Assembly (NCBI RefSeq): GCF_006874585.1
Contig: NZ_CP029767.1
Coordinates: forward strand, 1-45,673
DNA length: 45,673 nt
Source of the DNA: Sphingomonas sp. IC081
Lineage (GTDB): Bacteria; Pseudomonadota; Alphaproteobacteria; Sphingomonadales; Sphingomonadaceae
Reading direction: 5' to 3'
This document shows positions 1-7,596 of this stretch, one piece after another (the first letter of the stretch is position 1; each line of letters starts with the position of its first letter). The translations under genes were made by a program, and so were the position numbers. The notes beneath the pieces were generated by a model, which searched no databases, was not told the DNA's origin, and saw nothing but the letters and a program-made list of their open reading frames with translations.

Positions 1-1
1 G

Positions 2-112
2 GTGGATGATAGCCCGAAGGTCGAAGATCTAGCTTCCAGAAAATTGGCAGCCCAGGAAGCCCGTAGAGCGCATTTGTCGTTCCGACCTCAATTCCCCCTT
101 CCCCACGTTTGA
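2..112 (+). CDS. Tail of a small open frame that may start at the window's other end
   Basis: The frame beginning at base 2 is open until a TGA at 110-112. If the window is circular, the same frame continues back across the junction to an ATG at 45645-45647, giving a 46-residue peptide beginning MTSPLAIGATVDD. That ATG sits immediately after the terminal iteron, whose GGGG run could act as a ribosome binding site. I recognise no family. It could be a chance frame, and its main value is as a test of circularity. Confidence 0.25.
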   Translation: MDDSPKVEDLASRKLAAQEARRAHLSFRPQFPLPHV

Positions 113-294
113 AATGCGCTCCAGTGGCCCGGAAATCGCACTAGGGACGACGTTTCCGCCTTCCCGGCCCTCTCGATCGGACTGCCGCCCTATCCACCTG
201 GCTTTTTTGGAAAGCCAATTCGCTACCTGGCCGTTGGTGCTGATGTGGCGGTAAGGATGCAGCGTTTAAACATTTCCAATAAAAGAAAAAGCAC

Positions 295-391
295 ACCGGC
301 GAAGCCGGTTCATTAGTGGGGATGCCGGGTGGGAGGATCGCTTTAGCGATCCGGGGCGGCCGAAGGCCGCGAGCCGGCGGGGCGAAGCCCC
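295..391. repeat. Run of four short GC-rich hairpins upstream of the origin
   Basis: Four perfect inverted repeats follow one another: 295-309 (ACCGGC-GAA-GCCGGT), 335-352 (GGATCGC-TTTA-GCGATCC), 356-370 (GCGGCC-GAA-GGCCGC) and 379-391 (GGGGC-GAA-GCCCC). Three share a GAA loop closed by C-G. They lie between the putative iteron cluster and the window start, with no gene over them. They could be transcription stops, a single-strand initiation structure or part of an origin-linked RNA. Confidence 0.6.
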
Positions 392-444
392 AAGAGGCGG
401 TGCTTTCTTTCTTCTTCGAGCCTAATGGTACGGTCAGCGCAGAG

Positions 445-453
445 TTATCCACA
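445..453 (+). promoter_or_regulatory. DnaA box in the replication origin
   Basis: TTATCCACA is an exact match to the consensus bacterial DnaA box. It lies 9 bases before an inverted iteron and about 110 bases before the main iteron cluster, as in Rep_3-type origins where DnaA cooperates with the plasmid Rep protein. Confidence 0.75.
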
Positions 454-461
454 GGCAGGAC

Positions 462-697
462 TACCCTAAAACTCACCGTTTGCGTTCTGATTCTAAGATT
501 CTTCTGGATTCAAGATTCAGGGTGCCTCAAACCCGCAGGAGACTGCGAAAAATTGCTCCGAAAAGTGAGTGTTGGGGTCGAGTCCGGTGAGTTTTGGGGT
601 AGCCTTTGGTGAGTGTTGGGGTCGGTAAAGGTGAGTGTTGGGGTCGAGTCCGGTGAGTTTTGGGGTAGCCCCAAAATCGACGGTGAGTTTTGGGGTA
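462..697. other. Iteron cluster, replication origin (oriV) of the repA replicon
   Basis: Six direct copies of a 14-16 bp unit, GTGAGTKTTGGGGT, start at 565, 587, 609, 631, 653 and 683. The first five are spaced exactly 22 bp, two helical turns. Two versions exist: GTGAGTGTTGGGGTC at 565, 609 and 631, and GTGAGTTTTGGGGTA at 587, 653 and 683. An inverted copy lies at 462-478, and a decayed copy (CGGCGAGTTTTA) is near 718. Half-sites CTCAC at 741-745 and GTGAG at 759-763 frame the repA start and probably serve autoregulation. This is the classical layout of an iteron-controlled origin just upstream of its initiator gene. Confidence 0.88.
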
Positions 698-766
698 TCC
701 CCTGCCCGCCCTCCATCGGCGAGTTTTAGAAATTGCCTAGCTCACCGTTGCTGCTAAAGTGAGGGC

Positions 767-1678
767 ATGACTCGCGCAAGCTCACCTGTAACCAATGGTA
801 AGGCAAAGGTCGCCCTAGGCGACGATACCGCCCTCACCCTCGCGCAAAAGGGGCGCGGCAATCCGTTCGATCCCGCCAATTACGGGGAAATCGTCAAGCC
901 CGGCGAGCTGGTCGATATTGTCGAGCTATCGCCCCTCACCCTCGCCGATCGCCGAATCTACAATCTGCTGATCGCGAACGCCTGGGAACGGATCGGCGAG
1001 CCAGTCATTCACCGGATCGCCAAATCCGCGCTCAAGGGCACGCACCAGGGCAACGAGCGCATAGAAAGCTCACTGCTGCGTCTGATGGGCACCATCGCCA
1101 TCGTCACGATCCGCAAGGGCGGCAAAAGCTATAAGCGCCGCGTCCAGCTACTCGGCCCCAGCGACGAAAGCCTCGAAAAAGACGGATTCCTGCATTACCG
1201 CATCCCCGAGGAACTGATCGAGATTTTGCGTAACAGCGAGGTCTATGCGCGGCTCAAGACGCAGGTGATGTATTGTTTCGAGTCGAAATACGCGCTCTGC
1301 CTTTATGAAATGATCGAACGCCGCATTGGCCTTGAATACAAGCAAAGCGAGGAGTTCACGATTGCGGAGCTGCGCGGCCTGCTCAACGTGCCGGAAGGCA
1401 AGTTGGAACGCTTCGCCGATTTCAACAAATACTGCCTCAAGGTCGCCAAGGACGAAATCAACAAGCTCTGCCCCTTCTGGGTCGAGTTCACGCCGATCAA
1501 GAAAGGCCGTAAGGTCGAGCGGGTTTCTATGATGTGGCTCGCCAAAACCATGAGCGGCCGCCGTGACGCACAAAACCTGATCGACCAACATAGCATCGTG
1601 CGACGGGCGAAGCTGCGCGGAGACATACCGGAAATGCCGGTGCTGGTGGATTTCAACCAGCCCGCCGCCCAACGGTGA
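767..1678 (+). CDS. repA: Plasmid replication initiator protein (Rep_3 family)
   Basis: A 303-residue protein with the two winged-helix arrangement of Rep_3 initiators. The first domain covers roughly residues 40-155. The second begins near ALCLYEMIERR (about 176) and continues through an ELRGLLNVPEGKL helix and the KKGRKVERV segment. Family knowledge: Rep_3 proteins bind iterons, melt the origin, and as dimers repress their own promoter. Six iterons and a DnaA box lie directly upstream and an inverted iteron lies just after the stop, which supports the role. The ATG at 767 has only a GAGG two bases before it, so ribosome binding looks weak and a slightly later start cannot be excluded. Length is normal for the family. 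Confidence 0.9.
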   Translation: MTRASSPVTNGKAKVALGDDTALTLAQKGRGNPFDPANYGEIVKPGELVDIVELSPLTLADRRIYNLLIANAWERIGEPVIHRIAKSALKGTHQGNERIESSLLRLMGTIAIVTIRKGGKSYKRRVQLLGPSDESLEKDGFLHYRIPEELIEILRNSEVYARLKTQVMYCFESKYALCLYEMIERRIGLEYKQSEEFTIAELRGLLNVPEGKLERFADFNKYCLKVAKDEINKLCPFWVEFTPIKKGRKVERVSMMWLAKTMSGRRDAQNLIDQHSIVRRAKLRGDIPEMPVLVDFNQPAAQR

Positions 1679-1683
1679 GGACC

Positions 1684-1698
1684 TACCCCAAAACTCAC
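1684..1698 (-). repeat. Single inverted iteron downstream of repA
   Basis: TACCCCAAAACTCAC is the exact reverse complement of the GTGAGTTTTGGGGTA origin unit and lies 5 bases after the repA stop. Isolated inverted iterons can contribute to copy-number control by handcuffing. It marks the downstream edge of the replicon. Confidence 0.75.
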
Positions 1699-1749
1699 CT
1701 TTCGCGCGCCAAGACCGCCTAGCCTCCGCCAGATCGGCCCACGCCTGCC

Positions 1750-2031
1750 CTATCCCTCGCCGGCATCAAGCGCGCGGCTCACCGTGAACTGAATCCATGC
1801 GCTGCGGCTGATCCCGCGCCGCTTGGCCGCTGCATCGACCTTCGCCAGCAACGCCCGATCGAACCGGAGCATCACCGGCGACTTGCGCGGCTCGGCCCCC
1901 TGCCCCGCCTCGTCGGCCTCGCCCCCGACCGGCGCGGCCTTCGGCTTGGCCGCTCCGGCAATGAAGGCATCAGCCGCCGCCTCATCCATCGGGGGCTTGG
2001 GCTTGCTATTCGGTTTACGAGCGATAGCCAT
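1750..2031 (-). CDS. Ribbon-helix-helix protein, probable partition partner of ParA
   Basis: A 93-residue protein with a disordered Lys/Pro/Ala-rich N-terminus (about residues 1-50) and a C-terminal segment, PVMLRFDRALLAKVDAAAK followed by RRGISRSAWIQFTVSRAL, typical of a ribbon-helix-helix DNA-binding fold. It starts 25 bases after the parA stop on the same strand, so the two form an operon. Small ParA proteins of the ParF type are usually paired with an RHH centromere-binding protein (ParG or ParR-like) encoded directly downstream. That matches this order and size, with a flexible tail to stimulate the ATPase and the RHH part to bind the centromere. No direct similarity to a named ParG is visible, so the role rests on fold and position. 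Confidence 0.65.
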   Translation of the reverse strand: MAIARKPNSKPKPPMDEAAADAFIAGAAKPKAAPVGGEADEAGQGAEPRKSPVMLRFDRALLAKVDAAAKRRGISRSAWIQFTVSRALDAGEG

Positions 2032-2056
2032 CGCAATTCACTCCGCTATCATTATG

Positions 2057-2692
2057 CTATACAAATACCGCACTAACCAATGCGGCCAGCTCGTCGATCG
2101 CCTTGGCGTCACGCGGGGATTGCTCCACTACCGCCCTGCCCTCGGCCGCCGCGTTCGGGAACGCCTTGCGCCGCACGATCGACGTAGGCAGCACCTCGAT
2201 CCCCTCGATGTCGCCGATCATTTCCAAGGCGGCCTCATTGTCGGCCCCTTGCGCGTCCGCGCCGTTCAGCACGGCGACGGCGCGCAAGCCCTCGTTGATC
2301 TCGCGCGCCTCGGCCACCAGCGCCGCCACCTGGTCGAGCGCCCACACGTCGAAGCTGCGCGGCTGCACCGGCACTAGCAGCGTGTCGGCGACGGTGAGCG
2401 CGGCGCGCAGCGAGCCGGTATCACGGCCGCCCACGTCAATGATGATGTCGTCATATTTGGCCGCGAGCTGGCGGACCTGGCTGCGAAGCGCCGCGCCGGT
2501 AAGCGCAACGGCGGTATAGCCCGCCTCGCCAAGTCGATCGGCGCGCAGCTCGGTGAAGGTGAGGGCGGTCCCCTGCTCGTCGCCGTCCACCAGCAAGAGG
2601 TCGCGGCCCGCAAGCGCGCGCGCCACCGCGAGGTTGACGGCAAGGGTGGTCTTGCCAACGCCGCCTTTAGTGTTTCCGACTGCCAATATCAT
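2057..2692 (-). CDS. parA: ParA-family partition ATPase
   Basis: A 211-residue ATPase starting MILAVGNTKGGVGKTT, with the deviant Walker A KGGVGKTT at residues 9-16, a DGDEQGTA A'-type motif near 36-43, and a Walker B-like segment DDIIIDVGGRD near 80-90. There is no N-terminal DNA-binding extension, so this is the short ParF/type Ib class. It would form nucleoid-associated dimers that move the plasmid through the RHH protein encoded next. The gene reads away from an 80-bp AT-rich region (2693-2772) that probably holds its promoter and perhaps the centromere. Confidence 0.88.
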   Translation of the reverse strand: MILAVGNTKGGVGKTTLAVNLAVARALAGRDLLLVDGDEQGTALTFTELRADRLGEAGYTAVALTGAALRSQVRQLAAKYDDIIIDVGGRDTGSLRAALTVADTLLVPVQPRSFDVWALDQVAALVAEAREINEGLRAVAVLNGADAQGADNEAALEMIGDIEGIEVLPTSIVRRKAFPNAAAEGRAVVEQSPRDAKAIDELAALVSAVFV

Positions 2693-2727
2693 TCTGCTCT
2701 CGCTCCGCAGGCAATATGGTTGCGCTA

Positions 2728-2747
2728 TAACATCGTTTGTAATGCTA
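2728..2747 (+). promoter_or_regulatory. AT-rich motif before parA, repeated at 45531-45550
   Basis: TAACATCGTTTGTAATGCTA here matches TAATATCGTTTGTATATCTA at 45531-45550 at 16 of 20 positions. It lies 36 bases upstream of parA. It could be a centromere repeat bound by the RHH protein or a promoter/operator; the sequence alone does not decide. Confidence 0.35.
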
Positions 2748-2772
2748 GGCGATATACATTTTATCGGGGCGC

Positions 2773-3414
2773 TTATCCGCCCTCGTCGCCTGCATCCTCG
2801 CTGTCGTCGTCCAGCGGCTCATGGCTCATCTGGCCGTGCCCTTCGATCGGGCAAAGCGGCGCTCCGGCCTGCTCAAGCCATTTGCGCGCGGTCCTGACGG
2901 TATAGCCGCATGTCCCGCACTCGCATTTGAGCATCCGGGGTTTCTGCTTCCTAGGCGCGGTCGACTCCCCGTCCGTGTCGAGACGGGCATGGGGGAGGGG
3001 GCCGGCGGCATCGAGGATTGGCGCGACGGCGGCAAGGAATGCTTCCCCCGGCGTCGTCGCCCGCATCGGCCCGACCAGGCCAAGGCCCAGCGCGACCCGT
3101 TTAAACGCCTTCCCATGCCCTGCCGGGATGCCGACGGCGGCATGGACCAGCTCATGCGCGAGAATGGCCGCGATCTGCGCCGGCATCGCGTCGGGCGCGT
3201 GCGCCAGGTCCGGGCGGATGAAGATTTCAAAATGGCCATCCGCGCTCAAGCGATTATCCCAGCACTCGCCGATCGCCTTGGCCTTCGCGCCTCTGCTGGT
3301 GAAGCCGATCGCCACGCGGATACGCGCGGGGAGGGGGCTTTCCAGCGCCTCGAACAGTGGGGCCATGCCCGCCGCGACCCGATTGAGCCAGCTTTCCCGG
3401 TTGTCCTGCGCCAT
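2773..3414 (-). CDS. SprT-like zinc metalloprotein
   Basis: The start chosen is the ATG at 3412-3414, preceded by AAGGGAG at good spacing; a longer frame exists upstream but runs into a palindromic operator-like region. The resulting 213-residue protein has a central zinc-protease motif AHELVHAAVG with a downstream GHGKAFK histidine. It also has a C-terminal Cys cluster, CECGTCG followed by LCPI, that resembles a zinc ribbon, and then an acidic tail. This order (HExxH, then zinc ribbon) is that of SprT/Spartan-like proteins, some of which cleave DNA-protein crosslinks. Such genes recur on alphaproteobacterial plasmids, but their plasmid role is not established. A Tn3-family element inserted 70 bases upstream of the start may have replaced its original promoter. 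Confidence 0.7.
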   Translation of the reverse strand: MAQDNRESWLNRVAAGMAPLFEALESPLPARIRVAIGFTSRGAKAKAIGECWDNRLSADGHFEIFIRPDLAHAPDAMPAQIAAILAHELVHAAVGIPAGHGKAFKRVALGLGLVGPMRATTPGEAFLAAVAPILDAAGPLPHARLDTDGESTAPRKQKPRMLKCECGTCGYTVRTARKWLEQAGAPLCPIEGHGQMSHEPLDDDSEDAGDEGG

Positions 3415-3436
3415 GCTTTCTACTCCCTTCAAATCG

Positions 3437-3462
3437 CCTGTCCGGCGATGGCCATGCCATCG
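3437..3462. promoter_or_regulatory. Palindromic operator-like site before the SprT-like gene
   Basis: CGATGGC-CAT-GCCATCG (3446-3462) is a perfect inverted repeat 31 bases upstream of the start at 3414. The 16-mer CCTGTCCGGCGATGGC (3437-3452) recurs exactly at 17799-17814, upstream of the small gene at 17854. The two sites may bind a shared regulator. Confidence 0.4.
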
Positions 3463-3605
3463 GCCGGAACACGGACGCCCAAGAAGGCCCAGTCGGCCCC
3501 AAGCTGCGATTTTGGCCAAGTCGGAGAACGTTTTGGGAACGTGGCATTCGGTATTGACGATGGAAATCATAGAAGAGGACAGTTCGCTCCATCATAGGGA
3601 GTGGG

Positions 3606-6518
3606 TTGATGGATCGGAGTATTCCGGGCGGGGATTTGATCGGACGATGGAGCCTGAGCTTTGCCGATATTGATTTTGTAAATTCGAAGCCGGCCCTGAC
3701 GCGCCTTGGCCTCGCCGCGCAGCTGAAATTCTTCGCTTCCCTGGGGTTTTTCGCGATCGATCCCGGCTCAATCCCTACCGATGGCCTCTCGTATCTGGCC
3801 GAGCAACTCGGTGTCGAGGCTGGCGAGATAGCCGGTTATGACTTTTCCAGTCGGACAGCACGACGGCATTGTGCGGAGATCCTGATCCATCTTGGATATC
3901 ACCGCATGAAGCGGGTGGATCGCGCGCAATTGACGGAATGGATTGCTGGCGAGCTGTGCCCGGGCGGCCAGTCGATCAATGCCATGCTTGAGCATGTTTT
4001 CCTGTGGTGCCGGGACCGGCGTATTTATGGGCCGTCGCGCAAGGAGCTTGAACGTGTCGTTCGCTCACAACGGCAAGATTATCTGGACACCTGGCTGATC
4101 GGAGCCAGTGATCGGCTTTCGTCAGATGCGGTGGCGTTATTGGAAGCCTCGCTTGCCGATCCGGACAGCTCGACCGGATTCAACAGGATGAAGGGTGACG
4201 CCGGACAGGCAACGCTCGACAACATTCTCGACGTGACCGAGAAACTCGCCTTTATCCAGAGACTTGATCTTCCCCATGATCTCCTGACGGCTACGGGCAA
4301 GCCATGGGTCGATCAGATTGTTCGCCGCGTTGCCGGTGAAAAGGCCTCGGAGATGCGCCGGCATGCGCCGGCGCGACAGCTCGGCCTTTATGCGATTTAT
4401 CTAATGTCGCGGGAGGCGCAACTCACTGACGCGATGATCGACCTGCTGATCGAAACCGTTCACAAGATCGGAACGCGCTCGAAACGCAAGGTGGTGGGCG
4501 ATATCGCGAAAGACATCGAGCGGGTCTATGGAAAGGAGCGCCTGCTGGTCGAGATCGCCAGCGCCTCGATCAATGAACCATCGGGGCGCATCTGCGATGT
4601 CATTTTCCCGATCGCCGGTAAGGCCAAGCTGGCGGCGATCGTCAAGGAGAGCCATGCGAAGGGCGCTCTGGACCGGCGCATCTACAAGGTGATGCGTGGT
4701 TCCTGGGCCAATCATTACCGGCGCATGCTGCCAAGCCTGCTTTCCGTACTTGAGTTCCGGTCGAACAACGCGGTGTGGCGGCCGGTCCTGGCGGCCCTCG
4801 ACTGGATCAGGAGCAAGGTGGATGGCGGATGCCGCTTCGTGCCATTGCAGGATGTTCCGATCGATGAGGTGATTCCAGCGCGATGGCGCAGTTCCGTCAT
4901 TGATGACGATGGGCGGGTAAACCGGATCAGCTATGAGCTTTGCGTCCTGACGCAACTGCGCGACCGCATCCGCTCCAAAGAAATCTGGGTGGTCGGGGCG
5001 GATCGCTATCGCAATCCCGATGACGATCTTCCCAAGGACTTCGAGATCAGGCGAGAGGCGTACTATTCCGGCCTCAGCCTGACGCCAGATGCGCAGGCGT
5101 TTTGCGCCTCGATCCGGGAGGAGCTTGAACGGGAACTGTTGCTCCTCAATGCCAATATTCCACAAAACGACAAGGTCCGGCTCCTGTGGCGCGGCGACAA
5201 CCGGATATCGATTACACCGTTCAAGCCCTTGCCCGAACCGAAGGGTCTCGCTTCGATCAAAAGCGAGATCGGTCAGCGCTGGCCGATGACCGGACTGCTG
5301 GACGTGTTGAAAGAGGCTGCTCTGGACACGGGATTGATGGATGCTTTCGAAACGTCGGCCTCGCGGGTTACCCTGTCGAAAGCAGCCTTGGCTCAGCGTC
5401 TTTTGCTGTGTCTCTATGGCTTGGGCACGAACGCCGGGCTCAAGCGGGTCGCTGGCGCAACACCCGATGTCAGTTACGAGGAATTGCTGCATGTCCATCG
5501 CCGTTTCATCCACGCGCCAGCGCTGAGGGAGGCGTGCGCGCGGGTAGCAAACGCGACACTGGCAATCCGCAATGCCGCAGTATGGGGAGATGCGGGCACG
5601 GCATGCGCGTCCGATTCAACGAAGTTCGGCGCGTGGGACCGCAACCTGATGACGGAATGGCACGCCCGCTATGGCGGCCGTGGCGTCATGATCTACTGGC
5701 ATGTGGAGAAGCGCGCGACCTGCGTTTATTCCCAGCTCAAGCGGTGCTCTTCCTCGGAGGTCGCCTCCATGATCGAAGGCGTGCTACGCCATTGCACCGA
5801 CATGGAAATCCAGCGCCAGTACGTCGATAGCCACGGCCAGAGCGCAGTCGGCTTTGCGTTCTGCCGACTCCTTGGATTTGAGCTTGCCCCGCGGCTGAAA
5901 GCAGTGGCACGCCAGAAACTGGCCCTTCCCCAAGCCGGCATGCGCACGCGGCTTTCCAATTTACTGCCGATCCTCTCCAGCCCGATCGACTGGGACGAGA
6001 TCGAGCAACAATATGACGAAATGGTCAAATATGCCGCTGCCATGCAATCGCGCACCGCCGATCCGGAAGCGATCCTGCTCCGGTTTGCCAGAGCCGAAGT
6101 GATGCACCCGACCTACAAGGCGCTGAGTGAACTCGGCCGCGCGGTCAAAACAATCTTCCTATGCCGGTATTTGCGTCAGGAGGCATTCCGCCGCGAGATC
6201 CACGAAGGGCTGAATGTGGTTGAGAACTGGAACGGCGCTAATGGTTTCGTGTTCTTCGGCAAGGGCGGCGAGATCGCCACCAACCGCATCCATGAGCAGG
6301 AAATCTCCGTTCTGGCGCTACACCTCCTGCAAGCGTCGCTGGTGTATGTGAACACCCGCATGCTTCAGACCGTACTGGTTGAGCCGAAGTGGGCGGGGCG
6401 GATGACGCCGGAAGATTATCGTGGTCTCACGCCGTTGATCTACAGTCATGTGAACCCTTATGGCCGCTTCGACCTCGACCTGAACGACCGGATTGATTTT
6501 GGACGGCTTGCAGCGTGA
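3606..6518 (+). CDS. tnpA: Tn3-family transposase, divergent type
   Basis: A 970-residue protein of the size of Tn3 transposases, with a matching N-terminal region (SFADIDFVNSKPALTRLGLA) that reads ions, repeats and the DNA end in this family. The acidic triad can be placed at D670 (CASDSTKFGAWD), D741 (YVDSHGQS) and E873 (VVENWNGANGF). These motifs differ from the SSSDGQ, HYTDTGG and E..NALARAIF forms of the other two transposases in this window, so this is a separate branch. It would catalyse replicative transposition and leave a cointegrate for the resolvase. The start at 3606 lies 75 bases inside the left inverted repeat. No frameshift is seen, so it appears intact. Confidence 0.9.
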   Translation: MMDRSIPGGDLIGRWSLSFADIDFVNSKPALTRLGLAAQLKFFASLGFFAIDPGSIPTDGLSYLAEQLGVEAGEIAGYDFSSRTARRHCAEILIHLGYHRMKRVDRAQLTEWIAGELCPGGQSINAMLEHVFLWCRDRRIYGPSRKELERVVRSQRQDYLDTWLIGASDRLSSDAVALLEASLADPDSSTGFNRMKGDAGQATLDNILDVTEKLAFIQRLDLPHDLLTATGKPWVDQIVRRVAGEKASEMRRHAPARQLGLYAIYLMSREAQLTDAMIDLLIETVHKIGTRSKRKVVGDIAKDIERVYGKERLLVEIASASINEPSGRICDVIFPIAGKAKLAAIVKESHAKGALDRRIYKVMRGSWANHYRRMLPSLLSVLEFRSNNAVWRPVLAALDWIRSKVDGGCRFVPLQDVPIDEVIPARWRSSVIDDDGRVNRISYELCVLTQLRDRIRSKEIWVVGADRYRNPDDDLPKDFEIRREAYYSGLSLTPDAQAFCASIREELERELLLLNANIPQNDKVRLLWRGDNRISITPFKPLPEPKGLASIKSEIGQRWPMTGLLDVLKEAALDTGLMDAFETSASRVTLSKAALAQRLLLCLYGLGTNAGLKRVAGATPDVSYEELLHVHRRFIHAPALREACARVANATLAIRNAAVWGDAGTACASDSTKFGAWDRNLMTEWHARYGGRGVMIYWHVEKRATCVYSQLKRCSSSEVASMIEGVLRHCTDMEIQRQYVDSHGQSAVGFAFCRLLGFELAPRLKAVARQKLALPQAGMRTRLSNLLPILSSPIDWDEIEQQYDEMVKYAAAMQSRTADPEAILLRFARAEVMHPTYKALSELGRAVKTIFLCRYLRQEAFRREIHEGLNVVENWNGANGFVFFGKGGEIATNRIHEQEISVLALHLLQASLVYVNTRMLQTVLVEPKWAGRMTPEDYRGLTPLIYSHVNPYGRFDLDLNDRIDFGRLAA

Positions 6519-6570
6519 GGCGGCTGATCGGCCTATAACATTTGGGTACACCCCAGAGTGATAGGGCCGA

Positions 6571-6650
6571 GTGACACCATTCGTCTGTCACAAAAGGGTG
6601 GGTTTGCGCTCAATGTGACGATACACTGCAAGAGCCACCCTAATGTGACG
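6571..6650. promoter_or_regulatory. Putative res site of the first Tn3-family element
   Basis: The gap between tnpA and the resolvase holds an inverted pair GTGACA (6571-6576) and TGTCAC (6586-6591), and two direct copies of AATGTGACG (6612-6620 and 6642-6650). Several dyad-like sites in this position are expected of a resolvase target, which also doubles as the promoter region. Confidence 0.5.
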
Positions 6651-6654
6651 GATT

Positions 6655-7527
6655 TTGCACTTGGCTCGTATCGGATATGCCCGCGTCAGCACCACGGACC
6701 AGGATCTGGATATCCAGATTGGCCGCCTCAAGAATGCAGGTTGCGAAATTATCCGTTCCGAGACCGGATCGGGGGCCTCGCGGAGCGGGCGCACGGAACT
6801 GGAAACGATCATGCAGTTTATGCACACCGGCGACGAGCTGGTCGTGCTGCGGCTCGACCGGCTCGGCCGCTCCACGCGCGATGTCCTGAACCTGGTGCAT
6901 GAGCTTGATGAAAAGGGAGCTTCGCTGCGCATCCTTGAGCCAGAGGTGACGACGGCGGGCGACATGGGGCGAATGGTCATCACCATACTCGGCATGGTCG
7001 CCGATATGGAGCTGAAGTTCATCAAGGATCGTCAGCGCGCCGGGATCGAAGCGGCGCGCGCCGAAGGCGTTTACAAAGGCCGGAAGAAGAACGTCGATGA
7101 CGATGAAATCCGCCGTCGCCTTGCCGCCGGCGCCAGCAAGGCCCGCGTTGCCCGCGACCTGAAGGTCTCACGAATGACCGTCTATCGGGCGCTCGACATT
7201 ATTCCGTCACAGACCAAACTGCCGGAAAAGCCGCCCACTGCCAGCATCGCCCTGCATCTGATTATCGAGAACTTCAACAAGCGTGGAAGAGGTAGAAAAC
7301 CCGCTCGGGAGCGGATTGAGGCGATGCTGGAACGCGACTACGCCATGGTAAAAAACGGCAATTGTGATTACAAACTGACCGTCGCCTATGACCCCGATCC
7401 GGATGGCATTTCCCTTGATGAGGAAATCCAAAGCCTCCTCTCCGAGATGTTCAACATCGCAGAGAGCTACAATTGCTCCATGGAAGCCGATATCTACGAG
7501 GTCGGTGGTCAGCAACGGTCCTGGTAG
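6655..7527 (+). CDS. tnpR: Serine resolvase with a long C-terminal extension
   Basis: The N-terminal catalytic domain is typical of resolvases: RIGYARVSTTDQ with the nucleophile Ser near residue 12, LRLDRLGRSTRD, and GRMVITILGMVADMELKFI. A helix-turn-helix (SKARVARDLKVSRMTVYRAL) ends near residue 180. About 100 further residues follow, including a basic RGRGRKPARERIE stretch and an acidic, hydrophobic tail. Ordinary TnpR proteins of this class end after the HTH at about 180-200 residues. The extension resembles nothing I recognise. The start is a TTG at 6655; a second TTG at 6661 fits the usual short leader better. It would resolve cointegrates at the upstream res site. Confidence 0.85.
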   Translation: MHLARIGYARVSTTDQDLDIQIGRLKNAGCEIIRSETGSGASRSGRTELETIMQFMHTGDELVVLRLDRLGRSTRDVLNLVHELDEKGASLRILEPEVTTAGDMGRMVITILGMVADMELKFIKDRQRAGIEAARAEGVYKGRKKNVDDDEIRRRLAAGASKARVARDLKVSRMTVYRALDIIPSQTKLPEKPPTASIALHLIIENFNKRGRGRKPARERIEAMLERDYAMVKNGNCDYKLTVAYDPDPDGISLDEEIQSLLSEMFNIAESYNCSMEADIYEVGGQQRSW

Positions 7528-7596
7528 AATCAATCAAGCGTTCAGTGTTCGTTCTTCAACCTGGCCAAAATCGCAGATTCGGGCCGACTGGGCCTT

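Larger units (their letters stand above)
3484..7596 (+). mobile_element. Tn3-family element with 47-bp inverted repeats
   Basis: The ends 3484-3530 and 7550-7596 are inverted repeats of 47 bp matching at 42 positions (AAGGCCCAGTCGGCCC at the outer end, CTGCGATTTTGGCCA inside). Between them lie a transposase, a res-like intergenic region and a resolvase, all on the plus strand, for a total of 4113 bp. The ends lack the usual GGGG start of Tn3-family repeats, and no matching 5-bp target duplication is visible. The element may therefore have been rearranged after insertion, or its true tips may lie a few bases away. Confidence 0.75.

Noticed and set aside
565..697. Possible CRISPR array or variable tandem repeat
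   Set aside because: Fixed 22-bp spacing next to a DnaA box and a Rep_3 gene identifies these as replication iterons.
3479..3483. Target-site duplication for the first Tn3-family element
   Set aside because: The 5-mers outside the two 47-bp ends (CCAAG and GATCG) do not match in any nearby register.
4401..5513. A 370-codon minus-strand frame opposite the first transposase
   Set aside because: It is a shadow of the plus-strand tnpA, which has clear Tn3-family motifs. The minus frame shows no domain.
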